Origin: Dryocola sp. LX212 | GTDB taxonomy: Bacteria > Pseudomonadota > Gammaproteobacteria > Enterobacterales > Enterobacteriaceae | DNA: 64,000 bases | Assembly: GCA_041504365.1 (NCBI GenBank) | Contig: CP167917.1 | Location: 2,666,001-2,730,000 of the forward strand | Direction of reading: 5' to 3' | Part shown: in pieces, positions 37,260 to 45,753 of the stretch | Layout of the letters: each line of letters begins with the position of its first letter | Numbering within the stretch: position 1 is the stretch's first letter | Notes under the pieces: generated by a model | Told to the model about the DNA's origin: nothing | Databases searched by the model: none | The model's input: only the letters and a program-made list of their open reading frames with translations | Made by a program: the position numbers and the translations under genes

Positions 37260-38480
37260 CTACGCTGCGTATATCTCTACCACTCCATACTGCCCGGCTA
37301 CCGCATTCGCATAAATCACCGGCCCCCATGTCGTACTATCGTTTGCCGAAGCTGTAAACGGATACCACTTCCCGCCTACCAGCACTTCACAATCTATCAT
37401 CGAGTTATCCGGCGCAGAGTAACGACAATTTTTTACCCTGCTGCCGATCAGTGCCGATTCCAGCATTACCCTTGCCGGTAGTTCAGCCCCGTCAATCCGC
37501 ATCGCCAACGTCATTGACCTCCCTTTATTACCTGCCATCACTATTCCCTGCAATCGCCATGTTCCGGACGCAGCTTGCCCCAGATTTTCCAGTGTTACGT
37601 CCCCGGTAGGACCATCTTTAAACACACAGCCTGCAGTGAATGAACCACCGCTAAATATAGTCCCGGCCTGACGTGGCTCTGTCTGCGATGATACCTGGTA
37701 GTACATCATCGCAATCGATCCGGGCGCATCCCATGTTTCAGGGATGAAGGGGTGGGAGCCTCCGTCTTCTCCCTTCGGAATGCCGAAGTTTATGGTTTGA
37801 TCTGGTGCGTCGCCGGTGATTTCAGCGGTAGCATCCTCCCCTGGCTCCAGCGTCGTCACAGTCCCGACCATCAGCGTATTGGCTGGTCCCGACTCCCCTT
37901 GCAAACCCTGCTCTCCCTTTTCCCCCGACTCCCCTTGAATACCCTGCTCACCTTTCTCGCCCTTTTCCCCAGCGGCAACAAAAAGCTCCCACGGTGATGC
38001 AGGCGGCACCACTCCCGTAACATCAGCAGTAGCCAGATACTCGCTGCCATCAAATTGGACCAAATCGTTTTTTTGGTATTCGATATCCGAACTAAAGGCA
38101 CCTCGGGGATTAAAACCCGCATTTGCTGCAACCTCTTTAGTTTCTTCCAGAATCTCTTCCATTTCGGCAAGGATACCCGGCTGTGCCTGATCCGGCTTGA
38201 AAGCCGTCAGGAATTCGTTAAGCGTTCCATCCGGACTATCGGGATAAATGATGATATTCCCGAGCCACTTACGCTTTTTCCCATATGACTCGCAAACACT
38301 GTATGAGTTTGGTACTAAATCAATGGAATATGCCGCATCCTGATCTGTGGTTGTGCTGACAATAGTCTTTAGTTGAGTCTGTGATGAATTAAACAGGCTT
38401 TCGAACTCAAGCGTCACATCTGGCAGCGGTTGAGCCAACGGGCTGCAGTAACGCCCCGAAAGATTAATAGTAAGGGACAT
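37260..38480 (-). CDS. Tail fibre protein with collagen-like stretch
   Basis: 406 aa. Residues 1-95 are the prophage tail fibre N-terminal domain seen in lambda Stf-like proteins (NSYSVCESYGKK..., IIIYPDSPDGTLNEFL). Around residues 170-200 come collagen-type GXX repeats (GEKGEQGIQGESGEKGEQG). The C-terminal part, including GKWYPFTASANDSTTWG, is unique and probably receptor-binding or a chaperone-like tip. It lies after a first fibre and its assembly gene, so it may be a second fibre or a separate attachment module. The last gene of the late operon. Confidence 0.82.
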   Translation of the reverse strand: MSLTINLSGRYCSPLAQPLPDVTLEFESLFNSSQTQLKTIVSTTTDQDAAYSIDLVPNSYSVCESYGKKRKWLGNIIIYPDSPDGTLNEFLTAFKPDQAQPGILAEMEEILEETKEVAANAGFNPRGAFSSDIEYQKNDLVQFDGSEYLATADVTGVVPPASPWELFVAAGEKGEKGEQGIQGESGEKGEQGLQGESGPANTLMVGTVTTLEPGEDATAEITGDAPDQTINFGIPKGEDGGSHPFIPETWDAPGSIAMMYYQVSSQTEPRQAGTIFSGGSFTAGCVFKDGPTGDVTLENLGQAASGTWRLQGIVMAGNKGRSMTLAMRIDGAELPARVMLESALIGSRVKNCRYSAPDNSMIDCEVLVGGKWYPFTASANDSTTWGPVIYANAVAGQYGVVEIYAA

Positions 38481-38519
38481 TTTGGCTCCATATAAAAAAG
38501 CCTGCGAAATGGCAGGCGT

Positions 38520-39098
38520 TCAGAGGAAAGAAGGCGCACCTGGCCAATCAGGATCGGCGACAGTCAAATCGACATCGCGCAGCGCATCAGCGTATTGCTG
38601 TAGCGTCAATAAATTGTCGGCATCACCGTCGCGAGAATTGCCAACGGCCGCGCTGGACTGGATAGCAAAGGCGTAAGCGGCGACGTTCGACATTTCTTTG
38701 TTACGTGTGCCGAGGTTTTTTTGATACACGCGGCTGTTGACGGTTTGCTCATCCTGATAAATCGTCGTGCCATCGTATTGCCAACTGCCATCTATTGTGC
38801 AGCCAGTCGGATAATCTTCCACTGCAATCTCAGCAACGCTCATGTTTATCGGGAATAACATTGAAACGGCGTAAGTGCCCCCACGCTGAGGAACCGGTTT
38901 ATCTACCACTGAACGCACTATTCCAGCGCTGTCATACATGATTTTTATTGTATCATCTGCAAATAGCCTCTGAGCTTCGTACCAATCCTGATTATCATCT
39001 GACTTCAAAAACACCGGGGCAGCGCCGTCTGCTGATTTATATAACTTTATCTGCTTAGCAGTGGGCTTCACTATTTTAAAATTTTTGATATTCTGCAT
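38520..39098 (-). CDS. Tail fibre assembly protein (Tfa/gpU-like)
   Basis: 192 aa, the Tfa (DUF4376/caudovirales fibre assembly) type. It has NFKIVKPTAKQ at the start, then a domain with WQYDGTTIYQDEQT, and a C-terminal region with LLTLQQYADALRDVDLT and DPDWPGAPSFL, the usual Tfa ending (DxxFPxxPxxP-like). Start set at 39098 after AAGG; the longer frame runs back into the fibre gene. Follows the fibre gene by 5 bp as usual for a chaperone. Confidence 0.85.
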   Translation of the reverse strand: MQNIKNFKIVKPTAKQIKLYKSADGAAPVFLKSDDNQDWYEAQRLFADDTIKIMYDSAGIVRSVVDKPVPQRGGTYAVSMLFPINMSVAEIAVEDYPTGCTIDGSWQYDGTTIYQDEQTVNSRVYQKNLGTRNKEMSNVAAYAFAIQSSAAVGNSRDGDADNLLTLQQYADALRDVDLTVADPDWPGAPSFL

Positions 39099-39103
39099 TT
39101 TTA

Positions 39104-39763
39104 TTAACCTTGGATAACAGTCCAAACTCCGTTGATGTTTATCTGAATCGGTTTGCTATACCAGTTCAAATCATCCGCACCAGAATGGTCCCTATTTACA
39201 CTCGACCAGAATGAACCAATTCCGGCATGAATAACGCTGGCATCGTTTGGAACGGATAATTCGGCACCCAACTGCACGCCCTGCACAAACCGGGCATTCG
39301 CATCGGCTTTTGTTTCATACGGTGATAAATCTGGGACCGGTGGGATAACGGTAGTATCAGGCAGTGCTCCAACATCCGCAGCACTAAGTACCACAGCCCC
39401 CGTCTTTGTATTGACACTGGTAACTGGTGCCGCCGGAGGTGTGTAGCTATCAGGCAGCGCACCCACATCTGCAGCGGTAAGCACCACCGCCCCTGTTTTC
39501 GCGTTGACGCTGGTGACCGGTGCTTCAGGCACGGAGGTCGTAATCATCTTTGATATTGCCTCTACAAGCTGGTTGTTCTGGTCCGGATCCAGCACCAGCC
39601 CTGCGCCTTCAATTACTGCTGCTAACTCTTCCTGGACAGAATCGAAAAACGCAGCATTCAGCGCAGTAGGTGGCACGCCCGTCTGCGGGCTGCCTTCGGT
39701 AAAACCATTTTTGCCTGGCCCAAACTTATCTTTCTGAGCAGTTGATGTATCAATACGATGCAC
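39104..39763 (-). CDS. Tail fibre protein with tandem repeat modules
   Basis: 219 aa. The N-terminus (MHRIDTSTAQKDKFGPGKNGF) is the standard baseplate-attachment domain of Mu/P2-type fibres, followed by ALNAAFFDSVQEELAAVIEGAG. Two copies of a 25-residue module (PVTSVNAKTGAVVL, then AADVGALPD) follow at about residues 81-135. The protein is short for a fibre: there is only a small C-terminal domain (about 60 residues). Overlaps the gp48-like gene by 14 bp. Confidence 0.82.
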   Translation of the reverse strand: MHRIDTSTAQKDKFGPGKNGFTEGSPQTGVPPTALNAAFFDSVQEELAAVIEGAGLVLDPDQNNQLVEAISKMITTSVPEAPVTSVNAKTGAVVLTAADVGALPDSYTPPAAPVTSVNTKTGAVVLSAADVGALPDTTVIPPVPDLSPYETKADANARFVQGVQLGAELSVPNDASVIHAGIGSFWSSVNRDHSGADDLNWYSKPIQININGVWTVIQG

Positions 39764-40364
39764 GTGTAGCCTCCGGTGGGTAGCTGAATAAAACGATGGT
39801 ATGTGAAGGGCACAGCTTGTTAATAACGCATTCGGCTGTTGTGTCGCCCCAGGTTCGCAGGGATTCAGTGCACTGCGACAGGCATGTCATGTCACTGATT
39901 TTTGTTTCCTCAGTAAAATTGACCTGCCATACGAAGTTCCACTCATCCGAATAGAGAGAGGCTGTACAGGGAGAGGTGCATACAAATCCCATGCCCTCAT
40001 ATTTTGTGATGGTTGCAGACGGATAGCCGAGCGAGTCAAGGACGCTGAGATAAAATGATTCGGTGATCCCCCCTGCTACGTTAATTTTTGCATCAAGCCG
40101 CTGCTGCCGCTGCGCCAGCGTTTCAGTGCCGGGGATTGAGCAGGAATCAGGTAGCCCACAGCAGGCTTCCCATCGCTCAATCAGCTCCACCGTCTGCCGC
40201 GGATCAGTTTCCCGGACAAGATCGTGCGCTCGTGCTTCAACGTCAGCCAGCGTTGGCGCTATCCCGGCCAACAGGGGATCGCTGTCGCTCCATGCCGGAC
40301 CCCGCGGCAGCAGGTTTTCAAGGAGACGAAAATAATCGTCGCCCGTACGGGTTATCAGCTCCAT
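39750..40364 (-). CDS. Mu gp48-like baseplate protein (DUF2313)
   Basis: 204 aa. The YmfQ/DUF2313 family is recognised by LLENLLPRGPAW near residue 15, ADVEARAHDLVRETDPRQT, and LIERWEACCGLPD. It joins tail fibres to the baseplate in Mu-like tails. The C-terminal half is rich in Cys (CTSPCTAS; CLSQCTESL; CVINKLCPSH). Overlaps gp47 upstream and the fibre gene downstream. Confidence 0.88.
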   Translation of the reverse strand: MELITRTGDDYFRLLENLLPRGPAWSDSDPLLAGIAPTLADVEARAHDLVRETDPRQTVELIERWEACCGLPDSCSIPGTETLAQRQQRLDAKINVAGGITESFYLSVLDSLGYPSATITKYEGMGFVCTSPCTASLYSDEWNFVWQVNFTEETKISDMTCLSQCTESLRTWGDTTAECVINKLCPSHTIVLFSYPPEATRASY

Positions 40365-41413
40365 GTAAATGTCCCGGCCACCGGCAGTTCGTTATCAGCA
40401 AGCTGAACATCTTCGGCTGGACTCAGCAGGTTGTGGCTGAACTCACCGGCGGCTACGCTGATGGCCTCGTTCATGCGTGATATTTCAACCACCCCGCCGG
40501 GCTCACCGTCCCGCTTAAGGCAGGCTTTCAGCTCGCTTTCAACAGCCGCCCGCACCTCTTCCGTGTCCGGATTCACCAGAATGCGAAAATCGACAATTTT
40601 AAGCGCTGGTCCGAAAACATGGAGACTGGATCCAGCCACCGGCGACAGAGGGGCAATATAATCGTACACCGCCTGCAGCTCGGCATCCGAAGGCACTGGA
40701 TTAGTGTCATCGTCGGTTGCGCACATGACACCTACCGTGCCAAGGCCCGCCCAGTTACGGAAAGTCCAGGCGCGACTGATGCCCGGTACGCTTTCAGCCC
40801 AGATAACATAATCCTCGTCAGCTCCCGACTGAGGGACGTAATACCAGCGGTCTATGATGCGGGCGCGCCATTGCTCCACGCCTTCAATATCTGCTCCGCC
40901 GACAACGCTGTCTGCTGCAGCGCGTGAACTCAGTCCACTCACAGGGCTGACAAGAGAAAGCGCTGTTCCGTCATCAGTATTGCCTGTCGATCCGGCCGTT
41001 TCACACTCAACCGGAACCCGTAACGTGCCGCCCGCCGATATCGCCGCAGCCGTGGTAATAAATGTCACCTGGTCGTCGCGCTGGAGTTCCACGCCTTCAT
41101 CGATGGCGACGCCGTCATCAACGCCGTCCCACCGCGCCCAGCCGGCTGCCTCGACGGCAGGTTTACGCGGGCATTTTTTGAGGTTTCCATGCCGGTACAG
41201 CCACAGTTCGTTCGCTTCATCAGGAAGAATATTGCGGGCGAGATAGTCAATGTAACCGTAAAGCGTATTGACGGCGGCTGCCACCGCGCGCGAATAGACC
41301 TCAGCGTCTGCGCGGCGGAGGATGTCATCAGACTGGAACCGGGAAAGAATATCGTTGCGAAGCTGGGTGATAAGATCGGGAAGCGGCGGGCGATAAAAGT
41401 CACTGTCAGCCAT
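40355..41413 (-). CDS. Mu gp47-like baseplate wedge protein (baseplate J family)
   Basis: 352 aa. Baseplate_J family: N-terminal RPPLPDLITQLRNDILSRF, an N-terminal region with NELWLYRHGNLKKCPRKPA, and the core with GGADIEGVEQWRARI and VGVMCATDDD. Equivalent to T4 gp6-type wedge proteins. GGAGATTACTCAACT precedes the ATG; overlaps the gp46-like gene by 8 bp. Confidence 0.92.
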   Translation of the reverse strand: MADSDFYRPPLPDLITQLRNDILSRFQSDDILRRADAEVYSRAVAAAVNTLYGYIDYLARNILPDEANELWLYRHGNLKKCPRKPAVEAAGWARWDGVDDGVAIDEGVELQRDDQVTFITTAAAISAGGTLRVPVECETAGSTGNTDDGTALSLVSPVSGLSSRAAADSVVGGADIEGVEQWRARIIDRWYYVPQSGADEDYVIWAESVPGISRAWTFRNWAGLGTVGVMCATDDDTNPVPSDAELQAVYDYIAPLSPVAGSSLHVFGPALKIVDFRILVNPDTEEVRAAVESELKACLKRDGEPGGVVEISRMNEAISVAAGEFSHNLLSPAEDVQLADNELPVAGTFTWS

Positions 41414-41822
41414 AGTTGAGTAATCTCCAGTAATTATTGAACTTCATATCCCAGGTGCTGCCATCGCGCTGATAAATCATGATATTCAGGCCAGCCTCGG
41501 TAAGGCCGCTGCGAACGGACTCAACGTCAACGCGGGCTGCCACACCATCGTCTGTCATCCACTGCAGCGCTTCGGTCGCGTAGTCTCTGGCGCGGTTTAG
41601 CGTGTCGTTCGTGATTTTTTCACGGCCCAGCAGCCAGAGCCGCGAGCCAATTCTGTCGCCGGTCACTGTCGGATACGTGTCGCCCCACCACCCCATCGGC
41701 TCCGGTGCGTTATCATCGGTATTGGCTCGTCGCCAGGAAAAAAGAGAGATGATCACCGCACGCGGCAGTGGGTTTATAACCGCCGTCGGGTCGGTCAGCT
41801 CGCCGTTGAGATAAAAAATCAT
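41406..41822 (-). CDS. Mu gp46-like baseplate protein (gpW/gp25 family)
   Basis: 138 aa, GP46 family. Core features: MIFYLNGELTDP, ISLFSWRRANTDDNAPEP, GWWGDTYP, GSRLWLLGREKITNDTLNRA and YATEALQWMTDDGVA. Start placed at 41822 by homology; an extension to 41873 only overlaps the upstream gene. The ribosome site is weak, so coupling to the gp45-like gene, which ends 5 bases before, is likely. Confidence 0.88.
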   Translation of the reverse strand: MIFYLNGELTDPTAVINPLPRAVIISLFSWRRANTDDNAPEPMGWWGDTYPTVTGDRIGSRLWLLGREKITNDTLNRARDYATEALQWMTDDGVAARVDVESVRSGLTEAGLNIMIYQRDGSTWDMKFNNYWRLLNYG

Positions 41823-41826
41823 AGGG

Positions 41827-42393
41827 TCACATCTGCTGGTTAGGTGATTTGGTTGTGCCGTCGTCGTATTCATGATCGTGGCCGTTGTAGGTTTCGCGTA
41901 ATGCCTGCATTGAAGATGTTTTATCGATCATATCACCACCGGCTTTCATATCTTTTGTGGCCTCCACCAGCGGGGAATTAAGCGTGATTTTTTCGGTTGC
42001 ATTGAGCGCGCAGGTCTCCATATTCGCTATCAGATTTTTGGTCTGGATCTCAATGCTATTGCCCCGCTTTAACGTAATGCTGTCGCCTTCATCGGTGTAA
42101 ATTGCCACTTCGCCAGCCTGTAGTCCTTTGATGCGGTAACGCCTGTCAGCCACCATCAGGACCACCCCATGTGAACGGTCGCCATCAGGGAACAGAGCAA
42201 AACCTTCAGCACCTTTATGCGGCGCACTGGTAAAACCATAAGGCTCCAGATGTTCGACGTTTTCTTTCGGCTCGCCGGGCATCAGTTCAACCTGGAGCAT
42301 CTGACATTTATTTGCCGTATTCAGCCCGCTGACAACCGCGCGGGCCAGTAAATTTTCTATGGCGCGCTCAATGCGCCTGAAGGCTGCCTTCAT
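41827..42393 (-). CDS. Mu gp45-like baseplate spike protein
   Basis: 188 aa. Phage_Mu_Gp45 family (PF06890): RIERAIENLLARAVV, LQVELMPGEPKENVEHLEPYG, GFALFPDGDRSHGVVL and the beta-helical ALNATEKITLNSPLV region. In Mu this trimer forms the membrane-piercing tip. The C-terminus has the histidines YNGHDHEYDDG, which fit an iron-binding HxH tip. Start codon shares a base with the gp44-like stop. Confidence 0.9.
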   Translation of the reverse strand: MKAAFRRIERAIENLLARAVVSGLNTANKCQMLQVELMPGEPKENVEHLEPYGFTSAPHKGAEGFALFPDGDRSHGVVLMVADRRYRIKGLQAGEVAIYTDEGDSITLKRGNSIEIQTKNLIANMETCALNATEKITLNSPLVEATKDMKAGGDMIDKTSSMQALRETYNGHDHEYDDGTTKSPNQQM

Positions 42394-43478
42394 CAGAAGT
42401 CCTCATCATCTCTTCGCCGTCTGTGCCGGTGTCGTCGTCCGACTTTTGGCTCAGGCATGTACGTGATTGCCGGGCCAACGCGTAACCGGGTCATAAAGCC
42501 CCTGTCGTCCAGCGTCCAGCTGGCCTCTGCTATCACCAGCTCCGTGTTGTCAAAGCCCATCACCGGATCCCAGACAACCACGCGCAGATTTGGCCGCCAG
42601 AGTGAGCCATCGCCCTGCCGCCATCCCGCCACGGTGTACGTTGTCTCAAGCGTGCGTCCCTCCCTGTTCGCCCGCTCATATTCCGCGCGTGCTTTACATG
42701 TCGCCAGCGTGGCGTTGCCACACTGCTTAATCATTAGCGGGCGATACCGCATCACCGCAGGATCCTTTACGGTGGCTGTTATTCTGGCGTTGGTGGCTTC
42801 ACCATAATCATGATCCGTGCCAGCACGCTGCCCCGAAACGGTGTATTCAGAAAAACGGTTACTGAAATCCCGCTGGCCGTCAGCGCTGATAATATTTTCG
42901 CCCAGCACCAGGGCGGTGTGGGCCTTTTCATTGCCGACGGTATCAAGGACCAGTGCGCCATCGGCATTATCAAACGCCAGTATCTGCTCAAGCCCCAGAA
43001 GCCGGTTAAGCGCCTCGCTGATAGACTCACCGTAATCTACCTGGAAGCTGGTTAATGCCTCGCTTTCCGGCGTAGCGCTGACAACCTGAACGTCGAATGG
43101 TTTTGCCAGCGTCGAAACAATCTGCGCCAGCGTCCGGTTCGTGAACTGACCAGGCTGCGACGGAGCGCTGCAGTCGATCAGGTCTTCCGTTTTGCTTCGA
43201 CCGCTGATGCTGGCATGCACGCGCTGAGCGTCGTAACCCAGCGGAGTTGCGTCCACATAGCCGGTCAACACTTTGTCATCTCCAATCAACACCTCAACCA
43301 GATCGCCTTCAATGACGGGCAAATCCAGATGGTGCAGATCGGAGGACTGTGGCCACTGACGGGTGATCTCAACGTCAAAATGCCTGGCAATACGGTCAAT
43401 GCCAGCGGAAATGTTGACGCGGGTCCAGCCGGAGAAATCCTTGCCGTTCACCCGCAGCGTTACATCGTGGTCGTTCAT
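42393..43478 (-). CDS. Mu gp44-like baseplate hub protein (gpP)
   Basis: 361 aa. Related to the Mu gp44/T4 gp27/P2 gpD hub proteins: DVTLRVNGKDFSGWTRVNIS at the start, FDVEITRQWP, NRTLAQIVSTLAKPFDV and LNRLLGLEQILAF. The basic end (GRRHRHRRRRDDED) is notable. It forms the trimeric hub at the tip of the tail tube. ATGA overlap with the upstream gpN-like gene. Confidence 0.88.
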   Translation of the reverse strand: MNDHDVTLRVNGKDFSGWTRVNISAGIDRIARHFDVEITRQWPQSSDLHHLDLPVIEGDLVEVLIGDDKVLTGYVDATPLGYDAQRVHASISGRSKTEDLIDCSAPSQPGQFTNRTLAQIVSTLAKPFDVQVVSATPESEALTSFQVDYGESISEALNRLLGLEQILAFDNADGALVLDTVGNEKAHTALVLGENIISADGQRDFSNRFSEYTVSGQRAGTDHDYGEATNARITATVKDPAVMRYRPLMIKQCGNATLATCKARAEYERANREGRTLETTYTVAGWRQGDGSLWRPNLRVVVWDPVMGFDNTELVIAEASWTLDDRGFMTRLRVGPAITYMPEPKVGRRHRHRRRRDDEDF

Positions 43479-44773
43479 CGGGACGCTACCCTCAGTGGTC
43501 GTGGCGGCACAAAGCCCGGATGAATAATGTCATTCATCGCAACAATTTCAGCACCGCGCGCAGCATCGTCATACCAGTCCGCAGCCAGAATAACCGCGGG
43601 CGATACCTCATCAGGCTTACGAACAACCGCTTTCGCGGTCTGCTGTAGTCGCCTCTGTATATCAAGAGACACGGCCTGGCGCAGGTCTTCCAGCATCATG
43701 AAAGGTAAGTCTCCCTGAACCCTGCTGGCTTCCTGGTCAAACAGGCGGTTGTATGTCACCCGCTGGCGGGTAAGCTGATCGTAACTGACCGGCAGAACCT
43801 GGCGTTGCCGCGTGCGGTCCGGTGAGTCGCCAATGGCGGGATGCGTTGTTCCGGAAGATTTAACGGCGTCGTTATAACTGACGGGTGACGGCAGCGCAGA
43901 AAACTGTCTGGCTGATTGCGAGATTGCAGTGCCGCGCATCAGCTGGGCGGTGGCATTTGTACAGGAAACAGACTGCTGCTCCGATGCGCTGAGCACGGGC
44001 CAGTTTCCACGGGGTGACAGCGCGGAATCGGATGCAATATATTTCAGGTTATCGACTGCGCTAATGGCGCTTTCGGTATTGAAGTAAATGCTCCTGCCGG
44101 CAGCCCACATCTCCTGCGTACGTCTGATAAACTCGGCGCCCTGCGTGGGGGGCGGGAACAGCACCGATAAATCACCCTGTAGCAGGCGCGCGGCATCAGC
44201 AACCGCGGTATCGACAACATTAAACACGCTGATAACTTCGTCCAGCATTCCGCTGACATTTCCTATCACGTCATCGGTCACCCAGTCGGCAAACCCATCC
44301 AGCCCAAAATCCTGCAGGAATTTTTCACCCAGCGATGCGTCGGTCTTATCCGCCGCGGTAACAACATTCTGAGCGGTTGCACCGCCAGACGTCGGATAGT
44401 TGAGCTGGCCGGATTCAACGAACTGGAGCGATATCTCGCACATGCCGCCGTTGTCGCGGGAATGACTGACCCTGATATCGCCATCGACATGAACAGTGAG
44501 CGAGCCATAAAATGGGTGGATAAGCGTGCCGGGGCCACCCAGCTCAAGCGCGGTTAACAGCCGGTCGCGCTGAACCATATAGTCACCGCCGACCAGGTAG
44601 GCGGAAATACTGTATCGCCGTGCCTTGCGCCCCATATCATCGGTAAATGGAACATTGCGCAGTGGGTATTCATGCGTCGTACTGCGGCGCCCGTAGGTCG
44701 CCTCATCGGCACTTACCTTGAAGTAGACGCCGCGGAATGTTGCGGGCTGTAAACGATATAACCACGTATCCAT
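43475..44773 (-). CDS. Mu gpN-like tail protein with DNA circularization domain
   Basis: 432 aa. The N-terminal about 100 residues are the DNA_circ_N domain (YRLQPATFRGVYFKV; GRKARRYSISAYLVGGDY; LLTALELGGPGTLIHPFYG). Mu gp43 is a baseplate/tail component; the 'circularization' label comes from SfV-type annotation and is not proven. A terminator directly precedes the gene on this strand. Confidence 0.9.
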   Translation of the reverse strand: MDTWLYRLQPATFRGVYFKVSADEATYGRRSTTHEYPLRNVPFTDDMGRKARRYSISAYLVGGDYMVQRDRLLTALELGGPGTLIHPFYGSLTVHVDGDIRVSHSRDNGGMCEISLQFVESGQLNYPTSGGATAQNVVTAADKTDASLGEKFLQDFGLDGFADWVTDDVIGNVSGMLDEVISVFNVVDTAVADAARLLQGDLSVLFPPPTQGAEFIRRTQEMWAAGRSIYFNTESAISAVDNLKYIASDSALSPRGNWPVLSASEQQSVSCTNATAQLMRGTAISQSARQFSALPSPVSYNDAVKSSGTTHPAIGDSPDRTRQRQVLPVSYDQLTRQRVTYNRLFDQEASRVQGDLPFMMLEDLRQAVSLDIQRRLQQTAKAVVRKPDEVSPAVILAADWYDDAARGAEIVAMNDIIHPGFVPPRPLRVASR

Positions 44774-44798
44774 AGCTCTCCCGTAATATTATGGCAAC

Positions 44799-44835
44799 AA
44801 AAAACCCCGCAGCAGAATAAACTGGCGGGGCTTTG
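44799..44835 (-). terminator. Terminator between the small CxxC gene and gpN-like gene
   Basis: Leftward GCCCCGCC-(AGTTTATTCTG)-CTGCGGGG then TTTTTTG. It lies inside the tail operon, 26 bases before the gpN start, so baseplate transcription needs antitermination, readthrough or a new promoter. Confidence 0.8.
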
Positions 44836-44901
44836 TTTTGCTTAAGCTATCTCACGCTCGGGTGGGAAGCATCGTTAAATGTAACGGTAAAGACAGTATT
44901 A

Positions 44902-45111
44902 TTAATCTGAATATCGCAACAAAGCTCTTACTTCCTGCATCGGACGGCCGAAAATCTTACGATCGCAACCACACATCCAACATGAACACATACAGGGCGT
45001 GCGATAACAAATGCCGATGGCCTGTGGTGAGCCAGTACCAATATTGAAATACCTACTGCGTTTCTTCTTTAACCGTTTCTCGTGATGCCGACGCAATGCA
45101 CGATTTCTCAT
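44902..45111 (-). CDS. Small basic phage protein with a Cys cluster
   Basis: 69 aa, pI very high. The N-terminus is MRNRALRRHHEKRLKKKRSR; the middle has TPCMCSCWMCGCDRK, and then FGRPMQEVRALL. I recognise this pattern from short uncharacterised proteins common in enterobacterial prophages. The paired cysteines suggest a metal knuckle. AAGGAGTTCATCT precedes the ATG. Function unknown. Lies between the exported protein gene and the baseplate genes. Confidence 0.72.
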   Translation of the reverse strand: MRNRALRRHHEKRLKKKRSRYFNIGTGSPQAIGICYRTPCMCSCWMCGCDRKIFGRPMQEVRALLRYSD

Positions 45112-45217
45112 AGATGAACTCCTTAAGTGGAGCGGCCAGGCCTTCGCATGGCCGCTGTATCGGGAGTTCGGAATGATGTATTTTTCTCAGCATATAAAAT
45201 TACGCTTAATTAGATTA

Positions 45218-45721
45218 TTACAACTTTATTTCGCAGGCAGAGATAAATTTATTCACTGCATTTGTCGAGTTAGAGACATTACCTGACAGCGATGACTGAT
45301 TACCACCATCAGTGGTTTGAATTCCTACCATTACTTTTTTCTTGCCGTCGCGCAACGATTTTAATACAGACTTTGCCAGTTCAGCGTTCTCTGAAAATGC
45401 CTGGACAGTGGTATCATTTCTTCGCATCATTTTTGCATCCATTTTTACGGCTGCGTTACTGTCTACTTTGAAAATAAGATCTACCGGAACACTTTCTCCC
45501 GACATGTCAGTAGTTTTATTCATCTCAACATATGCTGCTGATAAAGTAGTTGATGTGCAATCAAAGATGATGCCCGAAGATGAATTATTTAAGCTACCGA
45601 TCAACATAGCTTTTTTACCGCCGCTGAAAAGATCATCATCCGTTTTAGTTAACCATTGAGCGTTGACAATTGATGGAATAAGAATGAAAGACGCGACAGC
45701 AGTAATTAAATATTTCTTCAT
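45218..45721 (-). CDS. Exported phage protein of unknown function (moron)
   Basis: 167 aa with a signal peptide (MKKYLITAVASFILIPSIVNA, cut before QW). The mature protein is polar, with two Cys (IIFDCTST and the terminal SACEIKL) and a central KMDAKMMRRND stretch. The composition and size recall VasI/TagO-like or invasion-associated periplasmic proteins, but the match is too loose to name. The DNA is AT-richer than the flanking tail genes. Likely a lysogenic-conversion gene inserted between tape measure and baseplate genes. Confidence 0.72.
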   Translation of the reverse strand: MKKYLITAVASFILIPSIVNAQWLTKTDDDLFSGGKKAMLIGSLNNSSSGIIFDCTSTTLSAAYVEMNKTTDMSGESVPVDLIFKVDSNAAVKMDAKMMRRNDTTVQAFSENAELAKSVLKSLRDGKKKVMVGIQTTDGGNQSSLSGNVSNSTNAVNKFISACEIKL

Positions 45722-45753
45722 GATGTTTCAATTCAATAATTTTTGGATACCTA

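Noticed and set aside
37200-37270. Possible gix/hix-type inversion site near the last tail fibre gene
   Set aside because: A GGTCTAAACTCC stretch is vaguely similar to an invertase half-site, but there is no facing copy, no inverted alternative fibre and no invertase in the window.
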